The notes beneath the pieces were generated by a model, which had not been told where the DNA came from, did no database searches, and saw only the letters and a program-made list of their open reading frames with translations. Both the position numbers and the translations under genes were made by a program. A DNA stretch of 64,000 nt from Blepharisma japonicum. Its lineage: Eukaryota > Ciliophora > Heterotrichea > Heterotrichida > Blepharismidae. The stretch is from contig CATKHK010000004.1 of NCBI GenBank assembly GCA_949751835.1, forward strand, positions 744,001 to 808,000, given 5' to 3'. Positions 1 through 10,363 of this stretch are shown here, piece after piece (within the stretch, counting starts at the first letter, position 1; each line of letters begins with the position of its first letter).

Positions 1-36
1 TCAATTATTTTTATATAAAACAGAAAACTCATATCT

Positions 37-798
37 CTACATACAGCCTACGCTTAATCTTTTTGCAATTCAGTGTGATTTTCCTTCATAAGCTATTTTA
101 CACTTCAAAATTTTTTCAGAATCTGGGTTTTCATCATATACACTATTTAGCGTCAAGTTTCTGGCGTTAACAATTTTATGGAGTCTTTTATTTAATTTCA
201 TTCCGGAATTCACAATGGTTCTCAGCTTTTTTTCTCCCTGATTATCTTTTACAAGGCAAGCTTCATAAATATCTCCTGTGATATTATCAAGCACCCATTG
301 CTTATTTTTATAAGCAGAAAAACTGTCAACGTTCACTTCTTCAATATTTTTTAGCGGGCTGCCTGCTCTATTTATTATAGTGCTTTCTCTATCATTTTTT
401 CATATAGGCTCTGTCGCTAACATATAGGCAAAACAAGCAGGGCCCATTCCTTCTAAAAAACATGGTTTATTAGTTTTTCTTATAAGGCTTAAAAGTGCCA
501 AAACTTGCTTACATTTGGCTTCTCATGGCCGAATATCAGCTTCAATCCCTATAAAAATAAGTGACAAAGAGTCAAAATTTGAAATGGCTTGATGGTTATC
601 AAATCCTAGCTCAGGATGGTAAATAAAATCACATAGGTCTCGCTTATCTTTTGTTATGAATTTCAGAGAGGAGTAATTTTCACTGCACAATATAAACCCC
701 TATGTATTTTTTACGTCTTTTATAGTGGTTTCAAACTCATTAAAGTACCCAAAAGAACGGACACTTGTACCGAATCCATTAACAATTAGAATTTTCAT
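37..798 (-). CDS. hypothetical protein, one 15-nt intron
   Basis: I do not recognise this protein of about 248 residues. The start is the ATG at 796-798. Exon 1 encodes 28 residues opening MKILIVNGFG; a 15-nt intron lies at 700-714; the frame then stays open to the TAG at 37-39, passing three TGA codons that must be Trp. The segment with GMGPACFAYM sits in a position that loosely recalls the nucleophile elbow of class I glutamine-amidotransferase-like folds, but no Gly-x-Cys-x-Gly motif or catalytic triad can be assigned. No signal peptide or membrane segment is evident. It lies downstream of the STPGR gene on the same strand. Gene and intron are well supported; the function is unknown. Confidence 0.7.
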
Positions 799-813
799 TA
801 TAGAAATTTATTA

Positions 814-1530
814 CTAATATTTGGATAAATAGTGCCTGAGAGGGTAATAGTCAAGAGGCCCAGGGGTGTCTGCTTTAGCAAAATCAATTCTTTTGCCACC
901 CTGAGGAATGACAGCTTTAGGGGATTTTTTTCTTAGATATTCTGGGTCAGTTTCATAAGACCCAGGACCAGGGCTGATTTCTCTGATATCGTTAAGCCTT
1001 CTTCTTTCTCTATTAAATGTGGCTGCACCTGCTGGATAAGAAAAATCTGAAAGCAAGTTTAAATCTTCCCCTTTCAATGAGCTGAAAACGCTGCTTTCAT
1101 TTTTCTTTCTTTTTAAATTCGCATAAGACAGCCTGTATTTCCCTAAATCATATTCGCCTGAACTCATTGGCTTATAAGATGACACTTTTATAGGCTTCTT
1201 TTCAGCTTTAGGAGAGTTATTCAAGTCAATTGTTGCTATTTTTGGCTGTTCTAACCTTTCGTATGAGTTATAGGGAGATGTAAAAGGTGAATTCAAGGTA
1301 TTTGCGGTCGTCAGTTCTATCGACTGGCTCCAAATGACGTTAATCATGTTTTCAATGATCACCTTTAAATTTTCTTTGAAGCTTTCTTTCTGGACGTTCG
1401 GCTTATTTTCATACACTTTGGATAAAAGGCTGAAAATTGCGTCATAGTGCCCATCGGTTTCTAGTTCTTTTAAAGTCTGCATGATACTTGCATAACCATT
1501 AAGCTGGGAATATAACTTAGTTTTCGACAT
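814..1530 (-). CDS. STPGR (sperm-tail PG-rich repeat) protein
   Basis: 238 residues, ending at TAG. The C-terminal third has two PG-rich repeats of the SHIPPO/ODF3 type (SPGPGSYETD near residue 190 and TPGPLDYYP near residue 225). In this family such repeats mark proteins associated with axonemal or cortical microtubules. The N-terminal 90 residues look helical and have no recognisable domain. The start codon is only 24 nt downstream of the SECIS-like hairpin of the thioredoxin reductase gene on the same strand, so its promoter must overlap that gene's 3' UTR. A second STPGR gene lies at 56.0 kb. Confidence 0.75.
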   Translation of the reverse strand: MSKTKLYSQLNGYASIMQTLKELETDGHYDAIFSLLSKVYENKPNVQKESFKENLKVIIENMINVIWSQSIELTTANTLNSPFTSPYNSYERLEQPKIATIDLNNSPKAEKKPIKVSSYKPMSSGEYDLGKYRLSYANLKRKKNESSVFSSLKGEDLNLLSDFSYPAGAATFNRERRRLNDIREISPGPGSYETDPEYLRKKSPKAVIPQGGKRIDFAKADTPGPLDYYPLRHYLSKY

Positions 1531-1554
1531 TTATTAAAATTGATTTATTATTAT

Positions 1555-1614
1555 AAAAAGCTCAGACATTAATTCCTCTATGAGGTTTGAAAAATGCCGT
1601 CACATGCTTTTTTT
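1555..1614 (-). promoter_or_regulatory. SECIS-like hairpin in the 3' UTR of thioredoxin reductase
   Basis: Read on the minus strand: a lower helix AAAAAGC (1606-1612) pairs with GCTTTTT (1555-1561). Then come a short internal loop and the quartet TGAC (1599-1602) opposite TGA (1562-1564). An upper stem starts GGCATT opposite AATGTC (G-U wobble allowed). An AAA (1586-1588) sits ten bases above the quartet. A mini-helix CCTC/GAGG with an ATA loop (1575-1585) closes the top. This is the order of parts of a type II eukaryotic SECIS: helix, K-turn quartet, about 11 bp, unpaired AA, mini-stem. It begins 22 nt past the TGA of the reductase, shorter than the spacing known for mammalian SECIS elements. 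Confidence 0.72.
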
Positions 1615-1630
1615 CGATCAATCTTTTGAT

Positions 1631-3244
1631 CTAGCCTCAGCATCCGGTCTTTTCTGCAGTCCTTCCTGATCTCTTGGTGACTTCTATTTTTGTCAATTCT
1701 TCTGCACAAGTTGGATGAATTCCAACTGTCTGATCGAGGATTTCTTTTGTAAGGCCACACTTCATAGCAGCTGCGAAGCCTTGTAAAACTTCTCCTGCGT
1801 TGGGTCCTAAATAGTGTAATCCTATAACTTTTTCATTTTCAAGCTTGTTTGTCACTATTTTTCCGAAGCAATATTTTCCTTCTCTTGACTCTAAATAATT
1901 CCACTCCAGTGGCTTGAACATTGAATGGTACACTTCTACGTTATCGTCTCCATAAATTTCTATGGCTTTTTCCTCACTAAGTCCACAGCATCCATACTCA
2001 AGAGGTGTGAAAACTGTTGTAGGGACATTTACATAGTCCATTATATGTGTAGACCCTCCAAATAGCCTTTTAGCTAAATAGTTTCCTGCTTGAATTGCAG
2101 ATGGGGTAAGCTCAGGTCTTCCATCTGATACGTCGCCTATTGAAAAAATATGAGGCACACTTGATCTGTCTCCTTCATCTACAATGATTTTATTATTTCT
2201 AGGGTTTATAATAATTCCTGCATTCTCAGGCTTTATTCCCTTCGTGAGGGCTATACGGCCAATTGCTAAAAATACGGCTCCATAAATTTCTACTTTTGTT
2301 TCTCCGTTTTGCTCGTATTCTACCCTTACTTTCCCATCTTCAGTCTTAGAAAACTGGATAGGGACTGCGCCTTTTATGAAGATCATGCCTAAGCCTTCCA
2401 TGAAGCTGCCTATTTTTTCAGCGATCTCTTGGTCAAACCCTCTAAGCAAAATAGACCTGACCATAATAGTGACATGTTTTCCTAACGAATGCAAAAATCC
2501 GGCACATTCTAAACTGATATAGGATGCTCCGATACAAAGAATGTTATCAGGAACACTTTTCATTGAAAATAAATCATCACTTGTAAAGCAGCACTCTTCT
2601 GCTCCAGGGTATCCTCCATAAGAAGGACGCAATCCTACTGCTACAACAAAATTCTCACTTGTGACGTTTTTCACGAATTTTCCTGTTTTATCATGCAGTG
2701 CAACTGTGTGACTATCTACAAAACTTGCATAATGATTGAAATAAGTAATTTCTTTATCAATTAATTGGACTCGGTACCCCCAATTGAGAACTTGTATGTG
2801 TTTTTGTACATTAGCTACCATTCTCTCCCAGTTATGAGGAACATTTGCTGGCAATTCCCATCCGCATTCTCTTTGGTCGCCTTGGTAGTCTCCAAAGATT
2901 CCGGCAAAATGCATAAGCTTTTTTGGGATGCAGCCAACATTTACGCATGTCCCTCCTAGTCCCCAAGTTGTGCCGATTGGCGTAGGCGGCACAAAGTCAG
3001 CAAGTGCTACTTTTGCGCCTAAATTGGCAGCTTCCTTGGCACATGATAGACCTCCTGATCCACCACCGATCACAAACAGATCAAATTGATATGGGGATTT
3101 TCGGACTGGAACTTCCTCTTCTCCGCCTCCAGGATCTAGCATATTAAAGGACATAACTGGAGCTTCCTCTTCTTGGCCACCGAATCCGACCATATCCATA
3201 ACCATCTCCATCTCTTCGCCTTGGTCGGGCTGATTGCTCTCCAT
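1631..3244 (-). CDS. TXNRD: thioredoxin reductase, probable selenoprotein (C-terminal Gly-Cys-Sec-Gly)
   Basis: 537 residues if TGA at 1637-1639 is decoded. It transfers electrons from NADPH via FAD to thioredoxin. It has an N-terminal acidic, Met-rich extension of about 50 residues, an FAD-binding GGGSGG near residue 60, the redox disulfide CVNVGC followed by IPKKLM, an NAD-binding segment, and the dimer-interface HPTCAEEL. The frame ends Gly-Cys-TGA-Gly-TAG, the hallmark of large selenoprotein thioredoxin reductases. All five tryptophans in the body are TGG, so the only TGA falls exactly at the Sec site. A SECIS-like hairpin follows at once. No introns. Reading the TGA as Trp would give Gly-Cys-Trp-Gly, which is not a known active centre. 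Confidence 0.93.
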
Positions 3245-3698
3245 TTATATACAAATTTTGGCATTTGTGATCGTCACAAATTTACGAGAAATTATATCAA
3301 TAAATTGGTTGGATTTTGTGAATAATAAGAGTGTGGAATTTATTAATTAGAAAATTTTTCATAGTAATGGAAAAGATGAAAATCAGTTATAAAAAATTAC
3401 TGGATAAATGATAGGGATTTTTAAGGGCAAAGGTAGCTAAGATAAAGTTAGTTTTAAGGGAAACTTAGGATATATGGATGAATGTCAGTTAATAAAAAAA
3501 AACAAATATGAAAGGGCAAGATCGACTTGAAAATGATATTTAGCTGTTAAAACATACATTAGAAGGTTGGGATAAATGAAATGGGATAGTTGAAAGTAGC
3601 ATCAGGCAATTGAAAAATAATATTTAATGCTAAATCAATCATTAATATATGACTCTTATATAATTAGTAAATATATAAAAAGCTTAATACTTGAAATC
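3245..3698. other. AT-rich intergenic region
   Basis: Contains the 5' flank of thioredoxin reductase and the 3' flank of copine. I see no open frame, repeat or RNA structure worth naming. Confidence 0.7.
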
Positions 3699-5369
3699 TT
3701 ATTTGTCGACAATATATGGCTGATGCTTTTTTAAAGGGTGATTACCAGAGGCTCGCGAAACAATTTCAGGACGATTAGGCATAATTCCTCTTCTACTGAA
3801 AAATTTTACAACTTCGCCAGGCAATTTGCTAAGAATTTCTTGACATAAAGCAGCAGGAGAATGATCAACTTCTCTATAATAAATAAATTTTACAATATCC
3901 CTTTCCTCCTGCCTCCCATCACTATCTATAAGTGGCTCTTTATCGTCTGCCCCTAAAATTGATACATTTTCAAAATATTCACTGCCAATCCCAACAATAA
4001 TAATCGACAATGGACAAAAAGACCCTCTTACAATCCAATCAGTCGTTTCTTGCATATCATAAGGGTCTCCATCAGTTAAAATAAGCAAAACATCATAGAT
4101 TTGGCAGGTCTGGGTCTCATGAATTCTTTCAGATTCCATAACAATTTCACTAATTATTGGTGCAAAAAGTGTAGGGCCACTAAGAATTATATTTGATAAA
4201 GCGTTTTTGTAGGCACTCATAATTCCGTCTAAGCCATGGACGTTAGGATTTCCTGCATCAAAAGTTAGGTGAAAACAGTGGTTTATTTCTCCATCAATTT
4301 CTCCACCAAAACCGTACATTGGAATTAATTGATCTGAGTCATAATTTAATAAAATTTCGGAAATTGCAAATAAAGCAGATTCATAATGGTTGTAGCCATA
4401 TGGGTCACTGTAATGTAAGGAGTTTGGGTTTCTAGGGTCTCCATTTGAGCTTGTAAAATCTATTGCAATATTCAATCTAATTTCTAAGCCGCCAGCTATA
4501 TATTCAAGAAAACTTGGAATTTTTATTCTTTGAAATTTTTCAATTATAATTTTTCCATGGCTTTTCTGAGAATTGCTATGAGGATTTAATAATATAAGTT
4601 CTTGGGTTTGCCTATGCAGCACATTATATAATGTAAATGTAGCAGATCCAATAAATTTATGATTCCCACTACGATGATAATCATAAACTTCTAATAAAAG
4701 TTCTCTATGTAAATCGCCGTTGCAATATTCATGGATTGTTTTTTCGACAGGCTTTCATTCACCGTTTCTATTTCTTACTTCACTTTTATAGAATTTCTGG
4801 AATGCTCCATTACTCATATGTTTCCCTAAATAAAACAGCGGAGTTAGATGGCCAAAAGTGCTAGAAACATCATCAAGCTTTTCACATCTAAATTGGACTG
4901 TTAATTGATCATTATTTTCTTTGACTTCTTCTACTCTTAATATAATCACTCCTAAATTATCATCCCTATGGTGAAAATTTCGTACAAGATCCTTCATAAT
5001 CTGTTTTCCTGGTGAAGCTACAAGCTTTCCCAAATTGCATTCAAAAATCCCTATAAAATCATCATCATGAATCTCAGGGTGTCCGTGCCTTGAATGATGA
5101 ATATCATTTACCTTGACTTTTATATAAGTCTGTTCTTCAAATGAAAAACTCAATACAAAGCTCGTCAAAAATTCTGGATTTTGAGTGTCATCAATCATTT
5201 CAGTTTGTCCATGCTTTATTCATTCACCATCTGCTGAATGCTTTATAAAGAGTTCGGCTAGAGGATGAGATTTTCCAAATGTGTGAAGGTCTTTTAGGTC
5301 ACGGCAGCTTATAAATAACTCAACTTGGGCTATATGAATCGATGTCCTTGAGGTTTTAGAAATCAGCAT
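3699..5369 (-). CDS. copine (two C2 domains plus copine vWA domain)
   Basis: 556 residues in one frame from the ATG at 5367-5369 to TAA, with two TGA codons read as Trp (in DGEWIKHG and NGEWKPVE). Residues about 1-150 form the first C2 domain, opening with a phospholipid-binding-like RDLKDLHTFGKSHP stretch. Residues about 150-260 form the second, and the rest is the copine/vWA domain with the family signature IAIDFTSSNGDP and LILTDGDPYDM. Copines bind membranes in a Ca2+-dependent way and act in membrane traffic and signalling. No intron. It is divergent from LETM1, with about 220 bp between the two starts. Confidence 0.93.
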
Positions 5370-5590
5370 ATTATATAACTTATGAAAATGCAGAAGGAAT
5401 TAATAATGTTTTCTATTTGATTCGCAAGAATTTAAGGCTTTATGGCTTTTAATATACTAAAAATCTTATTCAAACTTATAACCCACCCACAATAATCAGT
5501 AAATTTGTAAACCTATTTCTCCAGTTTTTCAGTATTTTTGAATCATCTATTTAACCCCTAATATTTGCTGATAAAGCCAACATATTTATT

Positions 5591-7177
5591 ATGCTTAGAC
5601 TTCAATCTAAAGGTCTCCTATATGCTTCAAGACACACGAGAAGCGTGCGGCATTTCTCTGAAGGACCAAGCAGAGTTTCTAGGTACTGGGAAATAATAAA
5701 AAAAGAGTGCAAAAAAGTCTGGCACGGTTGCAAACTTCTTTATCACGATGGAAAGTTCATGGTAAAAACTAAATACCGCACTTCTTTTTATGAGGACAAC
5801 TGCACTTTTGAGGAAATGAAAAACATGTCTGCGACAACTTCTGACCTACTAAAAATGATCCCTTTCAGCTTTTTCATTGTGATACCTTTTGCTGAGTTTA
5901 CTCTTCCGTTTTTCCTTTACATCTTTCCGAATATGATACCATCAGCATTCCTAGGGAAAACCAAAAGAGATGAAGTTTGAAAAGCAATGATAGAAGCAAG
6001 AAGCACGCATGCTAACAAGCTGCATATCTATATGTTAGAAAGGATGAAAGCGCTTCAAAATCCACAATACGCCAATTTTCTTGAAAAACTAAGAACTAAG
6101 CCTCAAGGGATCAAAATAGAAGATTTGACCAAAAGTTATGAAATTTTCAACAAAACACTAAACTTTGGGAATATGGACACAGACCTGCTCAAGGCAACAT
6201 GTAGATTCCTAGGGATGGAACCTTGAACCGGTTTCAATACGGTCAGTAAGATTTTGCTTGCCCCAACATCAAAGCTTCTAAGCTACGCAGGGATAAATAT
6301 TCCAAGAATTTATGACCCTAAGATTTTCCCATTTAAGCAAATCCAGAGAAATATTGTTATGTACCAGCTTCGAAGCTTAGTAAGAAATCTTAGGGAAGAA
6401 GACATCCTCCTTTTGGCTGAAGACATCGATACTATGAAGCCAGAACTTCTGCTTATCTGCTGCCGTGAAAGAGGGATCGACACTCTACATACCACAGAGC
6501 CCAAAATGCGAAAGCAGCTAAAAGAATGGATTTACTATTCCACACATCCACTAACCAAAGGTCCTGTTAAAAATGAAATTTTGGTTTTTAGCCAAATTTT
6601 CAAATACTTTGAAGATACAATAGAAATAGAAGAGCATGCTGAAGAGCCTGCAGAAGTTGTAGAAAAAGCAATACAAATGATATTTGAAGAGTCTATGGAC
6701 AGAATTTTGCATTATGATAAAAAGACTGTAGCGAAAATACTAGAGCAGACAGAAGCTGCAAATATTTCACAGATAACTGATGAGGAAAGAAAAGTTATTA
6801 AAGATAAGCTAGAAGAAGCATTAGATGAGCAACTATTTGTAGAAGACCATGATAGGATTGAGACAACTCTTAAGAGACTAGAAGATGTTCCAGTTGAACC
6901 AGTAGTGTCAAAAGCTGCAGAAGTCCCAAGCTCAGCTGGAGAAGAGCCAAAGCCGGAAACTAGTGCAGATGGTGAAGCTTCAACTACACCTAAACCTGAC
7001 ATCCCTACTGTAGAAAAGCCTAAATCTGATATACCTACAGTAGAAAAGCCTAAACCTGATATCCCTACTGTTGAGAATGCACCTAAAATAGAAATCCCTA
7101 CAGTCGAAAATGCTCCAAAACCAGTAGCAGAAAACCCACAAAATACATCCAAAGATGCATCAGAAAATAAACATTAA
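5591..7177 (+). CDS. LETM1: LETM1 family mitochondrial cation/proton exchanger
   Basis: 528 residues ending at TAA. Two TGA codons (5978-5980 and 6224-6226) fall inside the conserved LETM1 domain and must be Trp. The N-terminus is basic and hydroxylated, fitting a mitochondrial presequence. Residues about 95-125 carry the single membrane segment and family motif (PFSFFIVIPFAEF, LFxNMIPSAF-like). The ribosome-binding-like LETM1 domain follows. LETM1 proteins exchange K+ or Ca2+ for H+ across the inner membrane. The C-terminus holds four imperfect repeats of about 12 residues built on IPTVEKPKPD, then a low-complexity tail. This repeat block is probably species-specific. Confidence 0.93.
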
Positions 7178-7285
7178 AAATTTCTTATCATCTAGTTTTT
7201 TAATTAAATAAACCATTTTCCCTCATTTTCGTATTAATTTACCTAAATTATCATAAGCCAGCCTAATATTCAATATTATATCTAA

Positions 7286-8284
7286 TTATGCTTGCAACAG
7301 TTGATCTACAGGGACCGGTTTTTCATTTATCACATATTGTTCATACATTTCTTCTATTCTTTTCCAATTCACAATGCTCCACATTTTTTGGACATACTCT
7401 AATCTTCTGTTCTGGTATTGCAAATAATAGGCATGCTCCCACAAGTCAAGGGTGAGAAAAGGAATTGATGGATTTTTTATGATACCTTTCATAAGTGGAT
7501 TATCCTGGTTAGGGGTATCTACGATTTCTAGTCTTCCTTGATGGTTTAAACATAGCCAAGTCCAGCCAGACCCAAAAACTTCAGTTGCGTGGGTAGAAAA
7601 TTCTTTTATGAAATTTTCGAGGCCGCCGAATTCTCTGTTGATGTCGGCTAAGAGTCGGCCAGTTGGGGCTTCTTTGGCGGTGCCAAGACAAAGCCAGAAT
7701 AAACAATGGTTGTAATGGCCTCCACCATTATTTCTTAATGAGACTGATTGTTGAGCTCTATTTTGTATAATTTCTAATAAAGGTAAATCAGACTCAGATT
7801 TATGAGATTCTTCCTGAGAGTGTTTTACTTGTTCTTTAAGAAAATTAGGTGAATAGTCTCCCATAGCTTCATCAAGCTTATGAAGAACTTTATCTTTGAG
7901 CCCTTCAGCATCTTTGACTGTTTCCTGCATTTTTTCTTTAGTTTGCTTCATTGCTTCGTCTGCTTTATGTGAAGATTTTTCATCAATAGGTGGGTGTGGC
8001 TGAGATCCTGGGGCACTTGCTGCCTGCTCCATTGGTTTTTGGAGCTTTTCTTTCAGCATTGAAGGAGAAGCTCTGCCGAGCGCTTCATTGAGTTTGTTAA
8101 TCATACCTTCACCGAGATGGGATGGGGAAGGATGAAGCAGAGCATTGTTTAAATTGTCAACATAGGTCTGATGATGTTTTCCCCAATGATATGAGATTGT
8201 GTTATCGTCATAAATTGGGGCTAATTCTCTTGTCCCAAACGGAAGCTTTGGAAGGCTGAAGGAAAAAAATCGTCTGATCATCAT
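7286..8284 (-). CDS. Fe/Mn superoxide dismutase with a 140-residue insertion
   Basis: 332 residues, ending at TAA. It converts superoxide to peroxide; the basic N-terminus (MMIRRFFSFSLPKLPF) suggests mitochondrial import. The first helix carries HWGKHHQTYVDNLN (metal ligand His), and the C-terminal part has HYNHCLFW and DLWEHAYYLQYQNRR (remaining His, Asp and His ligands). Between the two lie about 140 extra residues, rich in Lys, Glu, Ser and Pro, with internal repeats of the form HKLDEAMG and SPxxLKEQ. The normal family length is about 200. All Trp codons are TGG. The insert falls in the loop between the first two helices, a tolerant place, so activity may be kept. Confidence 0.92.
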   Translation of the reverse strand: MMIRRFFSFSLPKLPFGTRELAPIYDDNTISYHWGKHHQTYVDNLNNALLHPSPSHLGEGMINKLNEALGRASPSMLKEKLQKPMEQAASAPGSQPHPPIDEKSSHKADEAMKQTKEKMQETVKDAEGLKDKVLHKLDEAMGDYSPNFLKEQVKHSQEESHKSESDLPLLEIIQNRAQQSVSLRNNGGGHYNHCLFWLCLGTAKEAPTGRLLADINREFGGLENFIKEFSTHATEVFGSGWTWLCLNHQGRLEIVDTPNQDNPLMKGIIKNPSIPFLTLDLWEHAYYLQYQNRRLEYVQKMWSIVNWKRIEEMYEQYVINEKPVPVDQLLQA

Positions 8285-8856
8285 TATTTTTTTAGTTATT
8301 TATGTCTAATATTCAATCCATATTTTAATTTGGATGATCCAAAATTGTTAAAATTAAATAGAAATTTGTGGTTAGGCAGAATGGGAAGACATTTTAAATC
8401 TGCAGGATTAATGCAATTTCTGAGTGGATTATTTTTAGATTATTTTGAATAACGAGATGATTTATAACGAAAATAAAAGAATGTAAAATAGAATTAAGTT
8501 TAATATAAAGCAAATAGAGTATATGAATTCGGCCTAGAAATGATGCATTTTTGTTAAATTTATTAATTGATATAGATTTTCTTTATTAATTTTTACCATA
8601 TTTTGTAATAGAAAATTTCCAATAAATGTTTCTGTTCAATAAAAGATTAAATTTATATATTTTGTTCTAAGCAGAAGTAATCGTAAAATCACAATTACTA
8701 TCATAATTTGGTAATTGTTATTTGCATTTTTCTAAATTAATTATTTATTGATCAAATTGCATATATAATTAATTTGATTTTTGATTAAATCTTCTCTTCA
8801 AACTCTAGCCTTTAGAAACTAAATATTTCAAATGCCATTTTCCATATTAATTTAGA
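8285..8856. other. AT-rich intergenic region between divergent genes
   Basis: Shared 5' flank of the superoxide dismutase and RSPH9 genes. Homopolymer-rich, with no open frame or structure I can support. Confidence 0.7.
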
Positions 8857-9744
8857 ATGCTCTCAGAGAAGTTTCCTCAAGACCTATCCAACCTCTGGCC
8901 AACAGGTGTCACGCTCAATCTTGAAGAGCGCATGAATCTACAACTTTCCTTTTACAAAATCTTCGAACAAGAAGACTTCGAAGAAGTTTTATTCTGGGGG
9001 AAAATCAAGGGAGTTACGAAGGATTATTACATAGCGATGGCGCTCAACTACAAAGGCCACTACGAATTTCCCAACAAACGATTTTTCTGGTGCACCTCTC
9101 AGAATTGGACATTTGCTGAGCTGAGTGCTATTAACCCTAATGATAAAGAACACGTTGAAAAATTCAATACGTTTTTCAGTGGAGAGCATGATAAAATTCT
9201 TGTCCCAGCTCCTGAGCCTGAGCAGCAAGAAGGAGGAGCTGAAGAGCAAGGAGAAGAGCATGAAAAAGATTCTTTAGCATCTACCGAAGAAGAAAAAATC
9301 CCAGCAAAAAATTTTACGGAGCTTGACAGACTAGCCTACGTCGTCAGAGCTATTGAGCAAGATTGCTCTGTTGTCCCTGAAGGCTCTTTTAGAATGACCC
9401 CAAGCCACGAACTGATCAGAAATAAAGCGTTCGAAGGCTTATCAAGACAAGACATCAGAGACATTAAAAAGTATTTCCACTTCAGAAATGTGCAGCTACC
9501 AGAAAAAAGAGAACAGCTAGACAGAGACGACGCCCTTTTTACCTATGATTTCTTAGACCCTGTTGAAAAAGACCTGCCTAAAGGCACTTGGAGCTTACAA
9601 GTGGACCACTCAGGGAACCTTGCTACTTTGAGAAGCTTCTTATGGCCTGGATATTTTGCCTTCCATAAGGCAAATTCTGACGTATTTGGAGGCGTTTATA
9701 TTGGAGAAGGGGTAAAGAACGCAGATTTACCATTTATGCTTTAA
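8857..9744 (+). CDS. RSPH9: radial spoke head protein 9
   Basis: 295 residues, ending at TAA. It is part of the radial spoke head of motile cilia, which relays signals between the central pair and dynein arms. Family features are the N-terminal helical segment, LFWGKIKGVTKDYYIAMAL near residue 45, FPNKRFFWCTSQNWTFAEL near residue 72, and the C-terminal FLWPGYFAFHKANSDVFGGVYIG. A Glu-rich linker (about residues 120-150) breaks the domain as in other RSPH9 proteins. All six Trp are TGG. It converges on the PIG-X gene, whose stop is 19 nt away. Confidence 0.92.
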   Translation: MLSEKFPQDLSNLWPTGVTLNLEERMNLQLSFYKIFEQEDFEEVLFWGKIKGVTKDYYIAMALNYKGHYEFPNKRFFWCTSQNWTFAELSAINPNDKEHVEKFNTFFSGEHDKILVPAPEPEQQEGGAEEQGEEHEKDSLASTEEEKIPAKNFTELDRLAYVVRAIEQDCSVVPEGSFRMTPSHELIRNKAFEGLSRQDIRDIKKYFHFRNVQLPEKREQLDRDDALFTYDFLDPVEKDLPKGTWSLQVDHSGNLATLRSFLWPGYFAFHKANSDVFGGVYIGEGVKNADLPFML

Positions 9745-9763
9745 CTTAATTCTTATAGAGAAA

Positions 9764-10363
9764 TTAGTGTTTAGATATATGATGGGTAAATTTGTTGGCA
9801 GCGAAAATTATAGTGCAGACGACTATAAGCTCAAAGATAATAGTTCCCATAACCACAATTGGGATGTGCTTGATTTGGCCTACTGGGACTTGGGCTTGTA
9901 TTTCACCATTTACTGTAAAAACTTGGCCTTCGTTATATTGTATTTGAGGGCCAGGAAGACTGATCGTTTTATAAAGAACATCATAGCTAGGATCATCATA
10001 TCTCATATGAATTGGATATGAAAATTCATATTTTCCATAAAATTCAATGTTAATCGTAAATGTATGATTTGTTGAGTCAGATGATGGGCTTTCAGTATCT
10101 ATTAAAGAATTAAATTCAGGATTCAAGGACTTTGGGATATCTTCTTTATCAATCCACCATTTATAAGGGATAAACTCAGTCAAAGTTAATGAGGCTTTTT
10201 CAGTAGGGTTTTTCATTATTATTTGTGTGTGGAGCTGCTTAATGAAGCCGATTCCGATAAGTTCTCGAGAAAATGAGAATATAGAATTTTCTAAGGTGAG
10301 GATATTAGTATTCTGAGAGAGTGCCAAGGAAAATAAGAGAGCTAAAAGGAAATGCATGATCAT
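9764..10363 (-). CDS. PIGX: PIG-X-like subunit of GPI mannosyltransferase I
   Basis: 199 residues, ending at TAA. PIG-X/Pbn1 stabilises PIG-M, which adds the first mannose to GPI anchors in the ER. It has an N-terminal signal peptide (MIMHFLLALLFSLALS), a luminal beta-rich domain with the family motif YPIHMRYDDPSYD near residue 120, an N-glycosylation sequon (NHTF), and one C-terminal membrane helix (about residues 168-188) with a short basic tail. The length fits PIG-X. The family is weakly conserved, so this rests mainly on the motif and topology. All Trp are TGG. Confidence 0.75.
   Translation of the reverse strand: MIMHFLLALLFSLALSQNTNILTLENSIFSFSRELIGIGFIKQLHTQIIMKNPTEKASLTLTEFIPYKWWIDKEDIPKSLNPEFNSLIDTESPSSDSTNHTFTINIEFYGKYEFSYPIHMRYDDPSYDVLYKTISLPGPQIQYNEGQVFTVNGEIQAQVPVGQIKHIPIVVMGTIIFELIVVCTIIFAANKFTHHISKH

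Noticed and set aside
1578-1760. A 60-codon open frame over the thioredoxin reductase end
   Set aside because: Out of frame with the enzyme and covers its SECIS-like hairpin; a shadow frame.
3699-5198. Copine as two separate genes
   Set aside because: The break is a single TGA in a conserved frame; reading it as Trp joins them without gap.
6712-7152. A 146-codon open frame on the minus strand opposite LETM1
   Set aside because: Its repeats are the mirror of the LETM1 C-terminal repeats; a shadow frame.
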